64,000 bases of DNA from Macrotis lagotis (GCF_037893015.1 NC_133658.1:12586304-12650303); one strand, 5' to 3'; positions 10,938 through 23,185 are shown, counted from the stretch's first letter. The notes: generated by a model not told the origin, from the letters alone. Program-made: numbers and translations.

Positions 10938-11716
10938 GAAAGTTTTCTCTGACAAAAGCCTCATTTCTAAAACATAAAGAAATAAGTCAAATTTATTTAA
11001 AAAAATGAGTCATTACTCAATTGATAAATGATCAAAAGATATCAACACCTATCATATTAGGCTCTCAATGCTATCAGCAATCATACTTAAAAATATGTTC
11101 AAACTTACTAATGATTGTAGAAACACAAATTAGAACAATTCCTTGGTCCTAACTTATACTTTCTGAATTGGCAAATAGGACAGAAAGGGAAAATGACAAA
11201 GCATGGAGGGGATGCAGGGAAAATGAGACATCAAGCACTGTTGGAGTTGTTAAATGTCTCAACCACTCTTTAGAGCAATTTGAAAATATGCTCAAAGAAT
11301 TATAAAACCATTTATGCCCCTAGACCTAAATAATGCCAATATTAGTTTTCTATTCTAGAAGAGATGAAAAACAGGAAGGAAAAGGACTTATATTTATAAA
11401 GATATTTATAGCAGCATGTTTCTGGTTGCAAGGCATTGGAAATTTTCCATCAGTTGGTGAATGGCTGAAAAAGTTATCATATGTGATTGTGCTGCAATGT
11501 TATTCTATAAGAAATGATAAGCAGCACTAAATGTTCTATATGAATCTGTGTTTTGTATGGGTATAAATGAAGAGCCTATATAAGATTGCTTTTAGTCATG
11601 GGAAGGGAGGGAGAAAAATGTAAAACTTAAGACCTTGCAAAAAATGATTGGCTAAAAACTACCATTGCATGTAGTTGGAAAACAAATAAATAAAATATTA
11701 AAATAAATAAATAAAG
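10938..11716 (+). mobile_element. 5'-truncated L1 3' end
   Basis: Seen: starts within ...TCTGACAAAAGCCTCATTTC. It carries the L1 3' UTR order: CAATTGATAAATGATCAAA, GGCAAATAGGACAG, a decayed GGCATTGGAAATTTTCCATC with AGTTGGTGAATGGCTGAA, then GTTGGAAAACAAATAAATAAA as the terminal A-rich tail. No coding function remains. Confidence 0.75.
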
Positions 11717-11935
11717 AGGCAATAATATGAGTTTCTAAATTTTGAGGCACAATTTTGTTATATCCTTCAGACAGGATAGTAATAAATTATTAAATTCAAT
11801 TGGGGGGGGTAAAGGAAGAAAGAAAGCCTTTGTACTATCGAGATTCATATACATTTAAGGGTCATGTGTAGAAACACAAAACCAATCTGATTTTATTTAA
11901 ATAAATAAACAAAAAAAATAAAAAATGAAAGATGG

Positions 11936-11961
11936 ATTGAAAGAAAGAAAGAAAGACAGAC

Positions 11962-12014
<53 letters not shown>

Positions 12015-12040
12015 GAAACGAAGAAACAAAGAAAGAAAAT
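11936..12040. repeat. (GAAA)n microsatellite
   Basis: Seen: GAAA units with GACA, AACA and GAAACG interruptions. Confidence 0.95.
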
Positions 12041-12858
12041 GATGAGCAGGATGCTCTTAATAAAACCTGGAAAGGCTTATATGAGCTAGATGTGATGGGA
12101 AATGCACTGTAAACAAAATAACAAGAATATTGTAGGATGATCAGCTGTGAATGAAAACTGTCTTCAGGATGCTATGATGCAAGATAGTTCTGAAAGACGT
12201 ATGATAAAGAATGCTATCCAACCCCAGAAAGCTGATGTTTGAATTTCAATCGAAGCATCCTTTTCTTTCACTTTATTTTTTTGTTTTCTTTTTTTTTTGA
12301 GGATAGTAGTCTATGTTTTCTTTCACGCATGACTGTTATGATGCTGTTTTGCATTACTCTCTTCTCTCTCTCTTTCTCTCTCACACACACACATACACAC
12401 ACATACATAAACACACACACATATAGATATGCATTTATGCACATAGGTTACAGTTTGATTAGATTCCTTCTGATCTACTTATTGTTTCTTTTGTATTCAA
12501 AATCATTTCTCTGAAAACGGATTCATAGACTTTGCTGTACTTCCAAGTGGTGCATGATGCACAAGACCACTAAGCAGTATGGTGTTTCCAATAGTGGCAA
12601 GTACTTCCAAAATCAAAACTTTTTGTCTTTTCATCAATTCATTTTAAAGAGTTTCCTTGCACTTATTTGAATAACTCTTCTATTGGCATGAGTGACCACA
12701 CTTAAGCTAGCTCCAGAATAAAAAGTTCCTTCAATGAGTAGATCGAATTACAGGCTACATATCCTTGAGATATTGCCAGCATAACAGGTGAATCATAGTA
12801 ACCTCAATAATTGTATCTTGGATATTTTTGTTTATTTGATTAAAAAATAAAAGAATCA
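12041..12858. other. no gene recognised; contains (CT)n/(CA)n 12361-12425
   Basis: Seen: a CT run at 12361-12381 running into an interrupted CA run to 12425. The rest is AT-rich with no feature I can name. Confidence 0.6.
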
Positions 12859-13050
12859 GGGCAGCTAGGTGGTTCATTGGGTAAAGCACCAGCCCTGGAG
12901 TCAGGAGTACCGGAGTACAAATATGGTCTCAGACACTTAATAATTACCTAGTTGTATGGCCTTGGGCAATTCACTGAACCACATTGCCTTGCAAAACAAC
13001 AAATAAATAAATAAATAAATAAGCAAATAGACACATAAATAAATAAAAGA
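12859..13050 (+). mobile_element. tRNA-derived marsupial SINE with (AAAT)n tail
   Basis: Seen: a SINE head GGGCAGCTAGGTGG, tail ...CATTGCCTTGCAAAA and an AAAT-repeat A-tail. Target duplication: AAATAAAAGAATCA (12845-12858) and AAATAAAAGATTCA (13041-13054), 13 of 14 matching. Confidence 0.9.
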
Positions 13051-13054
13051 TTCA

Positions 13055-14102
13055 TATAGAATGTGAAAATGTTGTTTATGTTTATCATGATAATTACTAT
13101 TGGATATCTCTCTCTTTACTTTCTAGTATTCCATAGAAAAGAAATTGACCTGTATTTATAAATACTGAAGAAAAATTTGTAAGATTCTTATTATGCATTG
13201 GCTAGTGATAGAAATTCAGATGAAAAGTTCTTTTTTCAAAAGTTTATAAACTAATTTGACATGTATGACACATATATAGGAGCCTCTATGAGTTATTTAC
13301 CCAATTAAACACTCATTTAAAGTCTAGTTACTCAGAGAAGTGAGGACTCTGATTCCATTAATATTGTTTATCGGCACCAATCTTGTATATTCCATATTAT
13401 CATACACTGTGAATAGCATTGTGAAACTTTTAGAAAACCACTACTAAGAAGATAAAAACAAAAGCAATAGTTACAAAAAATGATGCCACCTCCTACCTTG
13501 CAAAACAATAACCACTACTATCTATTGCCTATCATAAGGATTCTAAGGAGAGTGAGGTCACCTTTGAAATTTAACTATAGCCAGGTGCCTATATATAGAA
13601 CCTATGTGGCTAAGGGGCACCTCAAGACTCTTGTGTAAAGGAGTCTTTTTCTCCCTATGAGGGTTTTTCATGATAAAACTCTCCACTGGGCTCTGAGACT
13701 GAGTAGTTTTTAAAGATCAGACCCATCATTTTTCCCCTCAAACATCAAAATAACTGATCTACTGCCATACTGCAGCCATTGTTCTTCCTCTTACATCCAT
13801 CTCAAATTTCACTGTTATCAGTCAAACGTGCTTCAGATTCCTAACCCCAGTCTCATGTTTATATAGGGAAAAAGTGGATTCTATTATTTCAGAAACTATC
13901 TTAATAAACTATTGTAAATGCCATTAATTGTAAATAAATTTAAAAAATTAAATATTGAAAATAGTTTCCAATAAAATTTCCATAATAATTTGTTCTCTTA
14001 TTTACCCTTCTATTATATTGCTTTTTGTTTGGGAAATTTTCATCATTTTTCAATGACAAGATGAAATTCAATAGGAATAAATTTAAATACTTTTAGTTTT
14101 CT
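13055..14102. other. no gene recognised; possible L2-like relic at 13170-13290
   Basis: Seen: mostly unique AT-rich sequence. ATGCATTGGCTAGTGATAG with AAAAGTTTATAAACTAA resembles, weakly, the antisense of an L2-type 3' region. Confidence 0.35.
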
Positions 14103-14425
14103 CTTTTTTCCTGCTTCCTATTTTTTCCTTCCTTCCTCCTTGCTTATTTCCTTCCTTCTCCTTCCTTCTTTTCTTCCTACCTTTCTTCCTTCCTTCCTTT
14201 CTTTCTTTCTTTCTCTTTCTTTCTTTCTTTCTTTCTTTCTATTTCTTCCTATCTTCCTATCTTCCTTGCTTTCCTCTTTTCTTTCCTTCTTTCCTTTCTT
14301 TCCTTCTCCCTCTCTCTTTCTCTTTCTTTCTTTCTCTTTCTTTCTTCCTTTCTTGACTCCTTTCTTTAGTTCCTCTTTCCTTTCTTTCCTCCTTCCTTCC
14401 TTTCTTTTTTTCTTCCATCGTTCCT
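14103..14425. repeat. polypyrimidine tract (TTCC/TTTC)n, ~320 bp
   Basis: Seen: almost unbroken C/T on the plus strand in TTCC, TTTC and CTTT units. The long serine/phenylalanine/leucine open frame across it is an artefact of the repeat. Confidence 0.95.
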
Positions 14426-14514
14426 TTCATAAGAGGATCAAGCTGAGAAACACAATTTAGAGTGGAGAAGCGAGGATTTGAAGAAGAAATGACAATTTTG
14501 CAGTATTTAAAGAG

Positions 14515-14755
14515 AAATAACTAGATATCTCAGTGAATAGTTGTGGCACTAGTGTCACAAAAATCTCCATTCAAATCCAGCCTCAAACACTTACTATATA
14601 TGAAACCCTGGGCAAGCCATCTAACCACTCTTTTCCTTAATCTCCTGGAGAAAGAAATGTATAATCGCTCTAGTATCCATGCCAATTAAATGTGATAAAC
14701 AGTATAGACAAGTAATGGTCTATGAAATCATGTGCAGACAGAAATAACTGAACAT
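14515..14755 (+). mobile_element. old SINE relic with BovB/RTE-type tail (MAR4-like)
   Basis: Seen: CAAATCCAGCCTCAAACACTTACT, then CCCTGGGCAAGCCATCTAACC, then CTCCTGGAGAAAGAAATG. This is the order of marsupial SINEs ending in a BovB-like tail. It is diverged and lacks a clear target duplication. Confidence 0.5.
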
Positions 14756-14892
14756 CAGCAACATTTAAAGAGCTTTGATATAAATGAGGATTACAATTGT
14801 TTGGCTTGAAAATTACTGAGAACAATAGATAGGAGATACAAATAATTGGATTTCAGCTTCAGGAAAGGTAATAGATAAAAAATATAATTAGA

Positions 14893-14986
14893 GATACGTC
14901 AAACTGGAATAATTTGCTTCAGGAGGCAGTGAGCTGTTCATTGCTGGATGTTTTAACATTGAGACTTTTTGTTATTTTGCAGAGTT
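14893..14986 (+). mobile_element. CR1/L3 LINE 3' relic, cut by assembly gap
   Basis: Seen: CTTCAGGAGGCAGTGAGCTG then TTCATTGCTGGATGTT, like the conserved 3' end of CR1-clade LINEs (CAGGAGGCAGTGAGCTCCC...GGAGGTGTTCAAGC). It stops at the run of N. Confidence 0.5.
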
Positions 14987-15086
14987 NNNNNNNNNNNNNN
15001 NNNNNNNNNNNNNNNNNNNNNNNNNNNNNNNNNNNNNNNNNNNNNNNNNNNNNNNNNNNNNNNNNNNNNNNNNNNNNNNNNNNNNN
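14987..15086. other. assembly gap (100 N)
   Basis: Seen: exactly 100 N, the usual placeholder for a gap of unknown size. Left flank is a CR1/L3 relic and right flank is L1 ORF2, so the gap probably hides an L1 5' segment. Confidence 0.98.
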
Positions 15087-16555
15087 TGGAAAATAGTATG
15101 ACAAAAACTAGGCATAGACCCACACCTCACACACTATGCCAAAATAAGGTCAAAAATGGCTACAGGATTTAGATATAGCAAACAACACTATAGATAAATG
15201 AATAGACCAAAAATATTCTATCAGATCCTGGAAAGGGGATTAAATTTTAAAAAGTTTTTGCACTTATTAAAATCAATGCTGCCAAAATTAGAAGGAAATC
15301 AGAAAGCTGGGAAACAATCTTCACAACTAGGAGTTCTGAAAAAATTCTCATTTCTAAAATATATAGAAAATTGAATCAAATGTATGAGATCACAAATTAT
15401 TTCCCAATTGATAAGTGATCAAAGGACATGAACAGACAATTTTCAAATGAAGAAATTAAAACTATATATAATCATATGAAAAAAGACTCCAAACCATTAT
15501 TGATTAGAGAACTGCAAATTAAAACACCTATGAGCTGTCACCTGACACCTGTCAATTTAGACAAGATGAGAAAAAGCATGTTGGAGAGGTTGTGAGACAA
15601 TTGGGACATTGACACATTGCTGATGGAGTTGTGAATTGATTCAACCATTCTGGAGGGCAATATGAAATTATGCCTAAATAGCAATAAAAATATTCATTCC
15701 CTTTCACCCAGAAATTCCAATTCTAGGCCTATATACAGAAGAAATCATAAAAAATAGGAAAAGTCCCACATATTCCAAAATATTCATAGTTCTTTTTGTA
15801 GTGGAAAAGAATTAGAAATTGAGGGGATGCCCATCAACTGGGAAATGACTTAACAAGTTATGGTGTATGAATACTATGGAAGATTATATTCTAATAAGAA
15901 ACCATAAATGGGTATCCTCTAGAGAGGCATGGAATGACTTACAGGATCTGATGCTGAAAGAAGGCAACAGAACCAAAAGAACACTGTAAATGTTTTTTTT
16001 AGGTTATTGCAAGGCAGATGGGGTTAAGTGACTTGCCCAAGGCCACACATCTAGGTAATTATTAACTGTCTGAGACTGGATTTGAACCCAGGTACTCCTG
16101 ACACCAGGGCTGGTGCTTTATCCACTGCTCCACCTAGCTTCCCAGAACACTGTAAATGTCAACAACATCATTGTGAGATTATCAACCTTGATGGAAGCAG
16201 CTCCTCCCAGAAGTTCAGAGTTAGGAAAACCATATCAGACCAGCAGCTATGGACATTGTTATCCCCATTCAGGGGAAGAAAAACAAAACAAAATAAAAAC
16301 AACAAAAAAAAAACTTTCCGAATCTGATGAAACTTTATAAAAATATCTCATGTATCCCTTTTAATTAATCTTAATTCACCATACAGACAATGACTAAACT
16401 GTAAGCATGTTTATCAAACTATCTATGTACATTGCTAACTTGACTGTTTGCCATAGAGGGGAGAGGAGATAGGAAGGGAGAGTGGAAGGAAATTTTGTAA
16501 CTTAAGAATATTCATCTGCATATGAATGACAAAATCATAAGTAATTTTTAAAAGA
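15087..16555 (+). mobile_element. L1 LINE, ORF2 C-terminus and 3' UTR
   Basis: Seen: the ORF2 C-terminal peptide pattern (MTKTRHRPTPHTLCQNKVK then NGYRI) follows the gap. Then comes the 3' UTR order: CAAATGAAGAAATTAAAAC, GAATTAGAAATTGAGGGGAT, AAACCATAAATGGG, GCATGGAATGACTTACAGG, TTGATGGAAGCAGCTCCTCC. It is interrupted by a minus-strand SINE at 15994-16143. It serves as the single-copy reference for the duplicated segment in the L1 at 20.3-21.3 kb. Confidence 0.82.
15994..16143 (-). mobile_element. tRNA-derived marsupial SINE, clean insertion in L1
   Basis: Seen: antisense SINE (GCAAGGCAGATGGGGTTAAG ... CCACTGCTCCACCTAGC). Perfect 16-bp target duplication AGAACACTGTAAATGT at 15978-15993 and 16144-16159, with the T-run next to the left copy as expected for minus orientation. 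Confidence 0.95.
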
Positions 16556-16649
16556 GAAAAAAGTGATAATAATAGCACCTAAATATACCACAAATATTGT
16601 AAAGTTCAGATGAGATAAGTGCTGCATTTTGTACAATTTGATGTGAATG

Positions 16650-17364
16650 AATGAGTGAATGATAACATTAATCAAACACTTTCTATGTTTCAAATGTTAA
16701 ACTAAGCATCATGGCTAAATGACAAAAGACAAAACAAAACTTGTTTCTTTTTATTTTCTTTTTTAGACAGTCTCTGTTTTGAAGGGGGACAACAGATATG
16801 GAAAGCTTCAGCCTTCAGTCAGATGGAAAAATCCCATATTTCTTGTAGTTCTTCATGTGCATGATAGCTTCTACTATTATTGCTGTTATTATTAGGGTTA
16901 TTATTATTATGCCATCGTTGCTGTTATTGCAGACTTCTCCTTAGTAAACATCACAGATACACTGGTCAGCTCCCACTGGGGATATTGGATCTAGTTTAAA
17001 TGTTGTTTGGACCAGATAGCCTCTGAGTTCTCTTACAAATCATAAATTCCATGATTTTAACCTGCTCAGTTTTCTCCTTCCTTTGTCTGTCTAGACAGTG
17101 ATGGTTGCCTGTAGAATTCATTTGCCAATGAAAGCCTGTCTGGAACTGTTACTCACATTTTGCATTAATACTTAATGTTTCATGTGGGTTTTTTTGTTTT
17201 TATTTTAGTTTGTCTTCTTGACTATATTAAAAGCTTTTTTTTCATATCAAAGCCTCTTTCAGAGAATGGGGAACAGAAGGGGAATGAGTAGAGCAGGTGA
17301 ATATAGGAAATGAGAATATGAATCCAAACTTCAACGAATATGGGTGAGTTTAAGAGCTTCATAG
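16650..17364. other. unassigned; weak L2-like relic at 16650-16760
   Basis: Seen: AATCAAACACTTTCTATG then GTTAAACTAAGCATCATGG resembles the antisense L2 3' end (the ...CACTATGTGCCAGGCACTG order). The remainder is unique, with an ATT-rich patch near 16875-16915. Confidence 0.35.
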
Positions 17365-17525
17365 GGCCTGAGTTTGAAACTCAGATATGTTTCTCATTAT
17401 ATGTGTTACCTTGGGCAATTCACTTAACCTCTAAGGTATTCTATTTACTAACCCATAAAATCAGTAGGTTAGATAAATAACCCCAAACACTTTAGTGAGT
17501 TTTATATCTATTATTCTATCATTTC
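17365..17525 (+). mobile_element. MIR/CORE-SINE relic
   Basis: Seen: CCTTGGGCAATTCACTTAACC then AACCCATAAAATCAGTAGG fits the MIR CORE (GGGCAAGTCACTTAACCTC...CTGTAAAATG). Diverged. Confidence 0.55.
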
Positions 17526-17984
17526 TATAATACTGAGAAAATCATTATAGGAGACTAAATCAAAGTACATAAAAACCTCTTTGCACTTTTGGTTGGTTTT
17601 AAATCTCAGGATCAACTCACAGATTATTTTAAAGCTGGAGAAAAACTTAAATGTCCTCAATTCCAGCTATTCTGTTTCACAAAGGCACAATGGGGGGTTC
17701 CTAGAATGATTTTGTATATTATATTTCTGTTTGTATTTTGCCCATCTTTCATAGTACTTCAAAGTAATATGTGATCTTCTAGTAAATAGAATTAGACTGG
17801 GGACAAAACTAAACGAAAGATATTCATATAAAAATTTAGAATTTTTTTTTTAATCTGAAAACTCCCATTAGCCCTAAGAAGATCAGACTTAAAATACTTT
17901 AAGCTGTTGTTCATAATCTAATACTTTATGATGCCTGGATCATAGGTTAGGTTTAATTAATGCTTGTTTCCTAAACTGATTGTA

Positions 17985-18290
17985 ACTCATAATGATTTCC
18001 AAAGTCATAGTTGACAGGAAACTCAATGGCCATCTGGTCCAATTCATAGATGAATAAGATTCCTTGGGACTATTTACCCAATAAGTGTTCATCCCACCTC
18101 TACTTGGAGACCATTGTTGAAGGGATACCCAAATGCAAATACCATTTCCCATTTTTATAGTTCTGTTTGGAAATGTTTCTTTTCATCAAACTTAAATATG
18201 TTCTTTGCAATTTCTGCAGTTTTCTTAGAGTGATAAGAACAATTATTATCTTCAATCCATTGGAAATCAATCAATTAGATGTACCTTTGT
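17985..18290 (+). mobile_element. CR1/L3-like LINE 3' relic
   Basis: Seen: GGCCATCTGGTCCAATTCA, ACCTCTACTTGGAGACC, then GTTTGGAAATGTTTC fits the order of CR1-clade 3' ends (ATCTAGTCCAACCCC ... AGGAAGTTTTTCC). Diverged. It could also be a related MIR-like repeat. Confidence 0.4.
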
Positions 18291-18544
18291 AGGCTGAACT
18301 ATGGTAGATTGTAAAATGATGGTACCTAGCTTCTCTTGACCCTTCTCAAGCCCATTAAGTGATACCCATATTGCTGCTGCCTTCCCCATATCCCTTCCCA
18401 CAGCCCTACAGTTGTCCAGAAGAATTGACTTTTATTTTATATCTCTACTGATCTTAGCAATGTGTAGACAGTCTATACTGGTTAACCTTAATCAAAATCA
18501 TATTGGGATGATTCACAGAAATATTTATCATGTTATATTTTCAT

Positions 18545-19030
18545 GTTGCTATTTAATCAACCCTTCAAGACCTAGATCAAATATTTCTACCTATGTGAAA
18601 CCCTTTCTCAACAAATTAGCATTCTTACTAATCCTCATACACAGCATGCATCAACTATCAGCTAGTCTTTTCACTGACTGTGCCCCTTGGGTGGATAGTC
18701 CAGCCACTTCAAATGAAATTCTTAGAATCTCTAACATCTTTTGTTTGTTTGTTTTTTTCTCCTTTGTTCGAAACTAACCTCAAGCAATACTTTCATGATA
18801 ACAGCTTTCCTTTTCCCCAGTTGCTAGTGCTTTGTGTACTACAAACTCTTAAAATTATATTTTTATTATTTTGAATTTAGTTTAATATATTTAGATATCT
18901 ATATAGATGCATTTTCTCCCCTGATAGAATGTAAGTTCCCCATGGTCAGGGACTGTCCTTGTTTATTCTTTGAGTCTCCAGAGGCAATGTAGTACCTTGT
19001 TGGTGCTTATTAAATGTTTATTCAATACTT
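18545..19030 (+). mobile_element. L2 LINE 3' end
   Basis: Seen: CAAGACCTAGATCAAATATT, ATAGAATGTAAGTTCCCC then ATGGTCAGGGACTGTC, and GGTGCTTATTAAATGTTTA, the typical L2 3' order. Confidence 0.72.
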
Positions 19031-19099
19031 TCTTAATTTTATTATATAGAAAATGTTTTTACGTATAAAAATATATATATACATATATACAATTAATCC

Positions 19100-19934
19100 A
19101 ATACAAAATACATAGAAATTAAATGCAAGGAGATGCTAAATGATTTTTTATGTGTCAGATAACTAATAAATGTCAGAAGTCAAATTTGAAGACAGGAAGG
19201 TTTCCATAAGGTAGGTTGACCATTTCATCAAGGTGTCTCATGCATTTTCGCTTGTGATTCTTGAGCAAAATGATTATTTTCCTCATGCTCCAACTGAACT
19301 TAAGATATCAAGATGCTTACTACATGAGCTGGGAGAAAGGGAGGCTGAAGAACAATGGAAAACCCTTTGAAGTTAAATGCACGATCTTAACATATTGACC
19401 ACATTATTCAGTGTTCCTTCCCTAGACATGGAAGAGGGCCTGTAGGGCCTAAATAGTAATTTTCTTCTAAATATACCCATGTTTCACTTTCTTAAGGAAC
19501 AGCCTCATAAATCATGCCACCAGCTGTTTTGAGCTGAGAATAACTCAGAATTTATTTTTAGATAAGTGTGGCATAAGTCAGAGATTAAACCTGTGCTATA
19601 GAATTCCAGCTATTTTGTTACTTAGTGAAATTATTTTGCCAAGAACACAAAAGAAATATTTGGAAACATACCAAAACACTGCTCTCTAGCTCTATGGAAA
19701 TTACCTCAACATGCTAATTAATAGAAGCTGCAAATTCAGCAGGGCTTCCTGCTGGACAGCTACTCTGGGTTGCTGCTAACTTGTGGATTTTGGTTTGAAT
19801 ATAGAAAAGATGATAGCACATAAGGGAGTGTTTGATACATTTATCCCATTTTAAATGTGTGTATGTATTGTTTTACAAAATGCTTCAAACAGATAAATAG
19901 GAATGAAAACACAGGATGTAAAAATTTATATAAG

Positions 19935-19936
<2 letters not shown>
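19100..19936. other. no recognised feature
   Basis: Seen: unique AT-rich sequence with a short TA run just upstream (19068-19088). No gene or named repeat. Confidence 0.45.
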
Positions 19937-19978
<42 letters not shown>

Positions 19979-20065
19979 GGAGACAGAAACTAAAAGACAG
20001 AGAGAGACTGAAAGAGAAATAGAGAAAAAGAGACAGAAAGAGATAGTGACAGAAATAGAGAGACA
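19937..20065. repeat. (GA)n microsatellite and purine-rich extension
   Basis: Seen: a pure GA run at 19937-19975, then GA-rich sequence with ACAGAGA and AAAGAGA units. Confidence 0.95.
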
Positions 20066-20074
20066 AAGAGATAC

Positions 20075-20205
20075 ATGTTGTATGTTTAACACTGTGATAA
20101 GCATAGAAGACACTGTACCAAGCAAGTAAATCCCTTCTCAGAAAGAATTTGCATTCTAACAGGAGAAGACAACAAATAAATGGAAGATGTGACAAGGGTA
20201 TATAA
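20075..20205 (-). mobile_element. L2-like relic
   Basis: Seen: ACTGTGATAAGCATAGAAG, AGAATTTGCATTCTAACAGG then AGAAGACAACA fits the antisense of an L2-type 3' region. Confidence 0.45.
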
Positions 20206-20282
20206 AGCATATAATATTTAATAGAGGTGGCTGAGAAATTTTTTTTTTAGATTCATGACCTCCTCCCAAGAGATAAAGGCAA

Positions 20283-21270
20283 GAATTCAATTGATCCAAC
20301 CATTTTGGAGAGCAATATGGAACTAAGCCCAAAAAGTAATAAAATTGTTCATAACCTTTGACCCAGCCATTTTAATACTAGGCCTATATCCAGAAGAAAT
20401 TATTAAAAAATGGGGAAAATCCCATATGTTCCAAAATATTTATAGCAGTTTTTTTTGTAGTGTCAAAGAATTGGAAATTGAGGGGATGCCCATCCATTGG
20501 GGAATGGTTAAAGAAGTTATGCTACATGACTTGGTATTATTATTCTATAAGAAACCATAAATGGTTGGACTCTAGAGAAGCATGGAATGACTTATGGGAT
20601 CTGATGCTGAGCAAAGGGAAAAGAACCAAGAGAATAATGTACACATCAACTGGGGAACGGTTGAACAAGTTATGGTATATGAATATTATGGAATACTATT
20701 GTTCTATAAGAAACCATAAATCATTGGACTCTAGAGAAGCATGGAATGAATTACAGGATCTGATGGTGACCAAAGGGAGCATAACCAAGAGATCATTCTA
20801 CACATTAACAAAAGCATTGTGAGATGGTTAACCTTGATGGATGCAACTCCTCTCAGCAGTTCAGAGAGCTCGGGCAACCCTATTAGATTCCCTATTCAAG
20901 GGAAGAAAAATCAAACCAAACCAAACCAAATATATATTAAAGAAAGAAAACTTCAGAATCTGATGAACACTGCATTCACTTTTAAAAAAAAATATCTCTT
21001 ATGTATTTCTTTCCTTTAATCCTAATTCCTCATATGGAAAATGACTAATCTATAAATATGTTTAACCCAAATGTCTATGTACAATATTAACCTGACTGTT
21101 TGACACTGAGGGGGAGGGCGAGGGGAAGGGAGGGTGGAAGGAAATTTTGTAACTTATAAACATATGTATTCATATGGATGAATGTTGAAAAGCTTTCATA
21201 ACATGTATTTGGAAAAATAAAATATCAAGAAAAATAAAGAAAAATTTAAAAAATTTAAAATTTAAAAAAA
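20283..21270 (+). mobile_element. 5'-truncated L1 3' end with internal tandem duplication
   Basis: Seen: L1 3' UTR from TTGATCCAACCATTTTGGAG through GAAACCATAAATGG, TTGATGGATGCAACTCCTC and TGACTGTTTGACACTGAGGG to an A-rich end. AAAGGCAA occurs at both edges (about 20275 and 21270), possibly a short target duplication. A block of 153-159 bp is present twice in tandem (20493-20645 and 20646-20804). The sister copy at 15.1-16.6 kb has it once. Non-coding now. Confidence 0.8.
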
Positions 21271-21274
21271 AGGC

Positions 21275-21635
21275 AAAACCTGACTTGTGAGAGCTAAAGG
21301 TCTGATTAAGACATACCAGGGGTAGGTGTGATGGTCAGAGTGGAGAAAGCATGGTTGTGGAAGTGGCAGGCATTTGATTTTAAGTGTTGTGATTCCATGT
21401 TCTGTATTCCCTGGGTCTCATACTCCACTGTGTCACTCTATCTCAATGTTTTGAGAGGACTAAAAATAAGAAAGAGTTCAAATTAAACAGACTACTTATT
21501 TAGATACAGTCTTCTATAGTGAAGAGAGACTCCTTACTGGTATGGGAAGCATGCAAACTTAGGTTCTTACACCCTAATCCACCCACACATAGAGATGAAT
21601 GACATTGACCTTTTTGCTATTCTAAGTTCAAGATG
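21275..21635. other. no recognised feature
   Basis: Seen: unique sequence without a supported gene or repeat. Confidence 0.45.
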
Positions 21636-21639
21636 ATTA

Positions 21640-21975
21640 TTCTCTGGACTTTATGTATTTTTCCTGGCTTTCCCCCATATCTGAAATTCTTTATATTCCC
21701 ATTTCTCTCTTTAACTCTCTTGAAATCCTTCCCAAAATGTAGGAATCCCTTTGTAAGAATTCCTTAATCTTGGTGCATTGCTTTTATGATTAAATTTTGT
21801 ATATAATTTGTTTGTGTGTAGTAATGAGCATGTTGGCAAGACCTTTAGAATCTGATCTTTTTTGAGAGCAGAGATTCTTTTTGCTTTGTTTTCCTTTCAT
21901 CGAATCCCTGAACTTAGTATTATGCCTAAAACATATCAGACACTTAATATATATCTGTTGACTGACTAATTGTAT
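21640..21975 (+). mobile_element. L2 LINE 3' end
   Basis: Seen: AAATCCTTCCCAAAATG, GAGAGCAGAGATTCTTTTTG, then CAGACACTTAATATATATCTG and TTGACTGACTAA fit the L2 3' end. Confidence 0.65.
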
Positions 21976-21979
21976 TCAT

Positions 21980-22680
21980 ATCCTAGCTCTGGCAATATTT
22001 CTGTGGTTCTCATGTTTTTGGAATAATCTATTAAGTCATACATATGTTGTCTCTAGGGTTGTTGAGTGGAGTTTATGAGATGATCTCATTTTTTTTAGAA
22101 GAAAACACAAATATGAAAAAAAAGTTATAAAAATGTCTGTTAAATCATTGAGCAGAGGAAGGAAATAGAAAGTTATGGTTCACTCCCCCAAACCCCTGAA
22201 AGTTTTATATTTTGTAGAATTTGAGCAAGAATACACAGATACAGTAAATCAAATAGTCTGCATCTTGATAGTTGTCAAAAATAAAACATGATTCCTTCAC
22301 AGAGAGTTTCCAGATTAGACACTTATGTTATCTCAAATGAATGACAGTAAGTCTAAATATTCAATAAAATTCTTAGTTTAAGGTCCAGAAAAAAGATGTT
22401 GTCATGTTTCAAGCATTCCTTGTAGTGATTCTCATCTCCCCTGGAAGAACTTTGGAGTCAGAAGTCTTTACAGATCCTGGGTTAAGCAATATCTCACCAT
22501 GTAAGTTAGGCTCAAACAACAATAAAAAATGAAAAGATATTTTCCCCACTGGGGGCGAAAAATGAAACCACAGAACTTTTTTTCCTAATACATGTCACTT
22601 AACTAGGGAAATAATTCATAGTTCTTTCCTGGGTTGTCTCTCTTTTTTTATCTTTATTCTATACTAATACTATTCTCAAA
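21980..22680. other. no recognised feature
   Basis: Seen: unique sequence. No gene or named repeat. Confidence 0.45.
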
Positions 22681-22684
22681 AACC

Positions 22685-22865
22685 TCCAAGCATTCAACAT
22701 CATCTCCATAGAGATGACTCCTGAAATTCCATATTCATTCCCAAATTCCATTTTGGATACAATCCCTACATCAGGAACATCTGATTGATTGGACATTTCC
22801 AAATGTATAAACATCTCAAACTCAAAATATTCCAACTAACTCATTATCTCTACAGTAAAACTAAA
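22685..22865 (+). mobile_element. L2 LINE internal relic
   Basis: Seen: ATCTCCATAGAGATGACTCC, then GGACATTTCCAAATG, then AACATCTCAAACTCAAAATA and AACTCATTATCTC. This is the order of an L2 ORF2 C-terminal coding segment. Diverged. Confidence 0.6.
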
Positions 22866-23185
22866 GGACCTGCATCATGTTTAGACAAAAAGCAAATAAA
22901 TGTGTTTAAGCCTTTGGAACTGACCAAAAATGAAATGAATTTATTTTGAGAAGTGAGATTATGATTACTGGATGGATGGGTGACTAATTTTCAGGAAAGC
23001 TTCAGAAAATATTCTTGGTGTAGCAGGTCTCTCATCATCTCACAAATGACTGAGATACTGTAATTCTCTGAGAAACCAGCTAAGCTCTTCTCCATGATGT
23101 GATAAAACATTAGAGTAAGATATGGTGGAGATTTCCCCCTCTATTGAACTTGTCAGTCTACTTACTAGACTGACTTACTTTTTAA

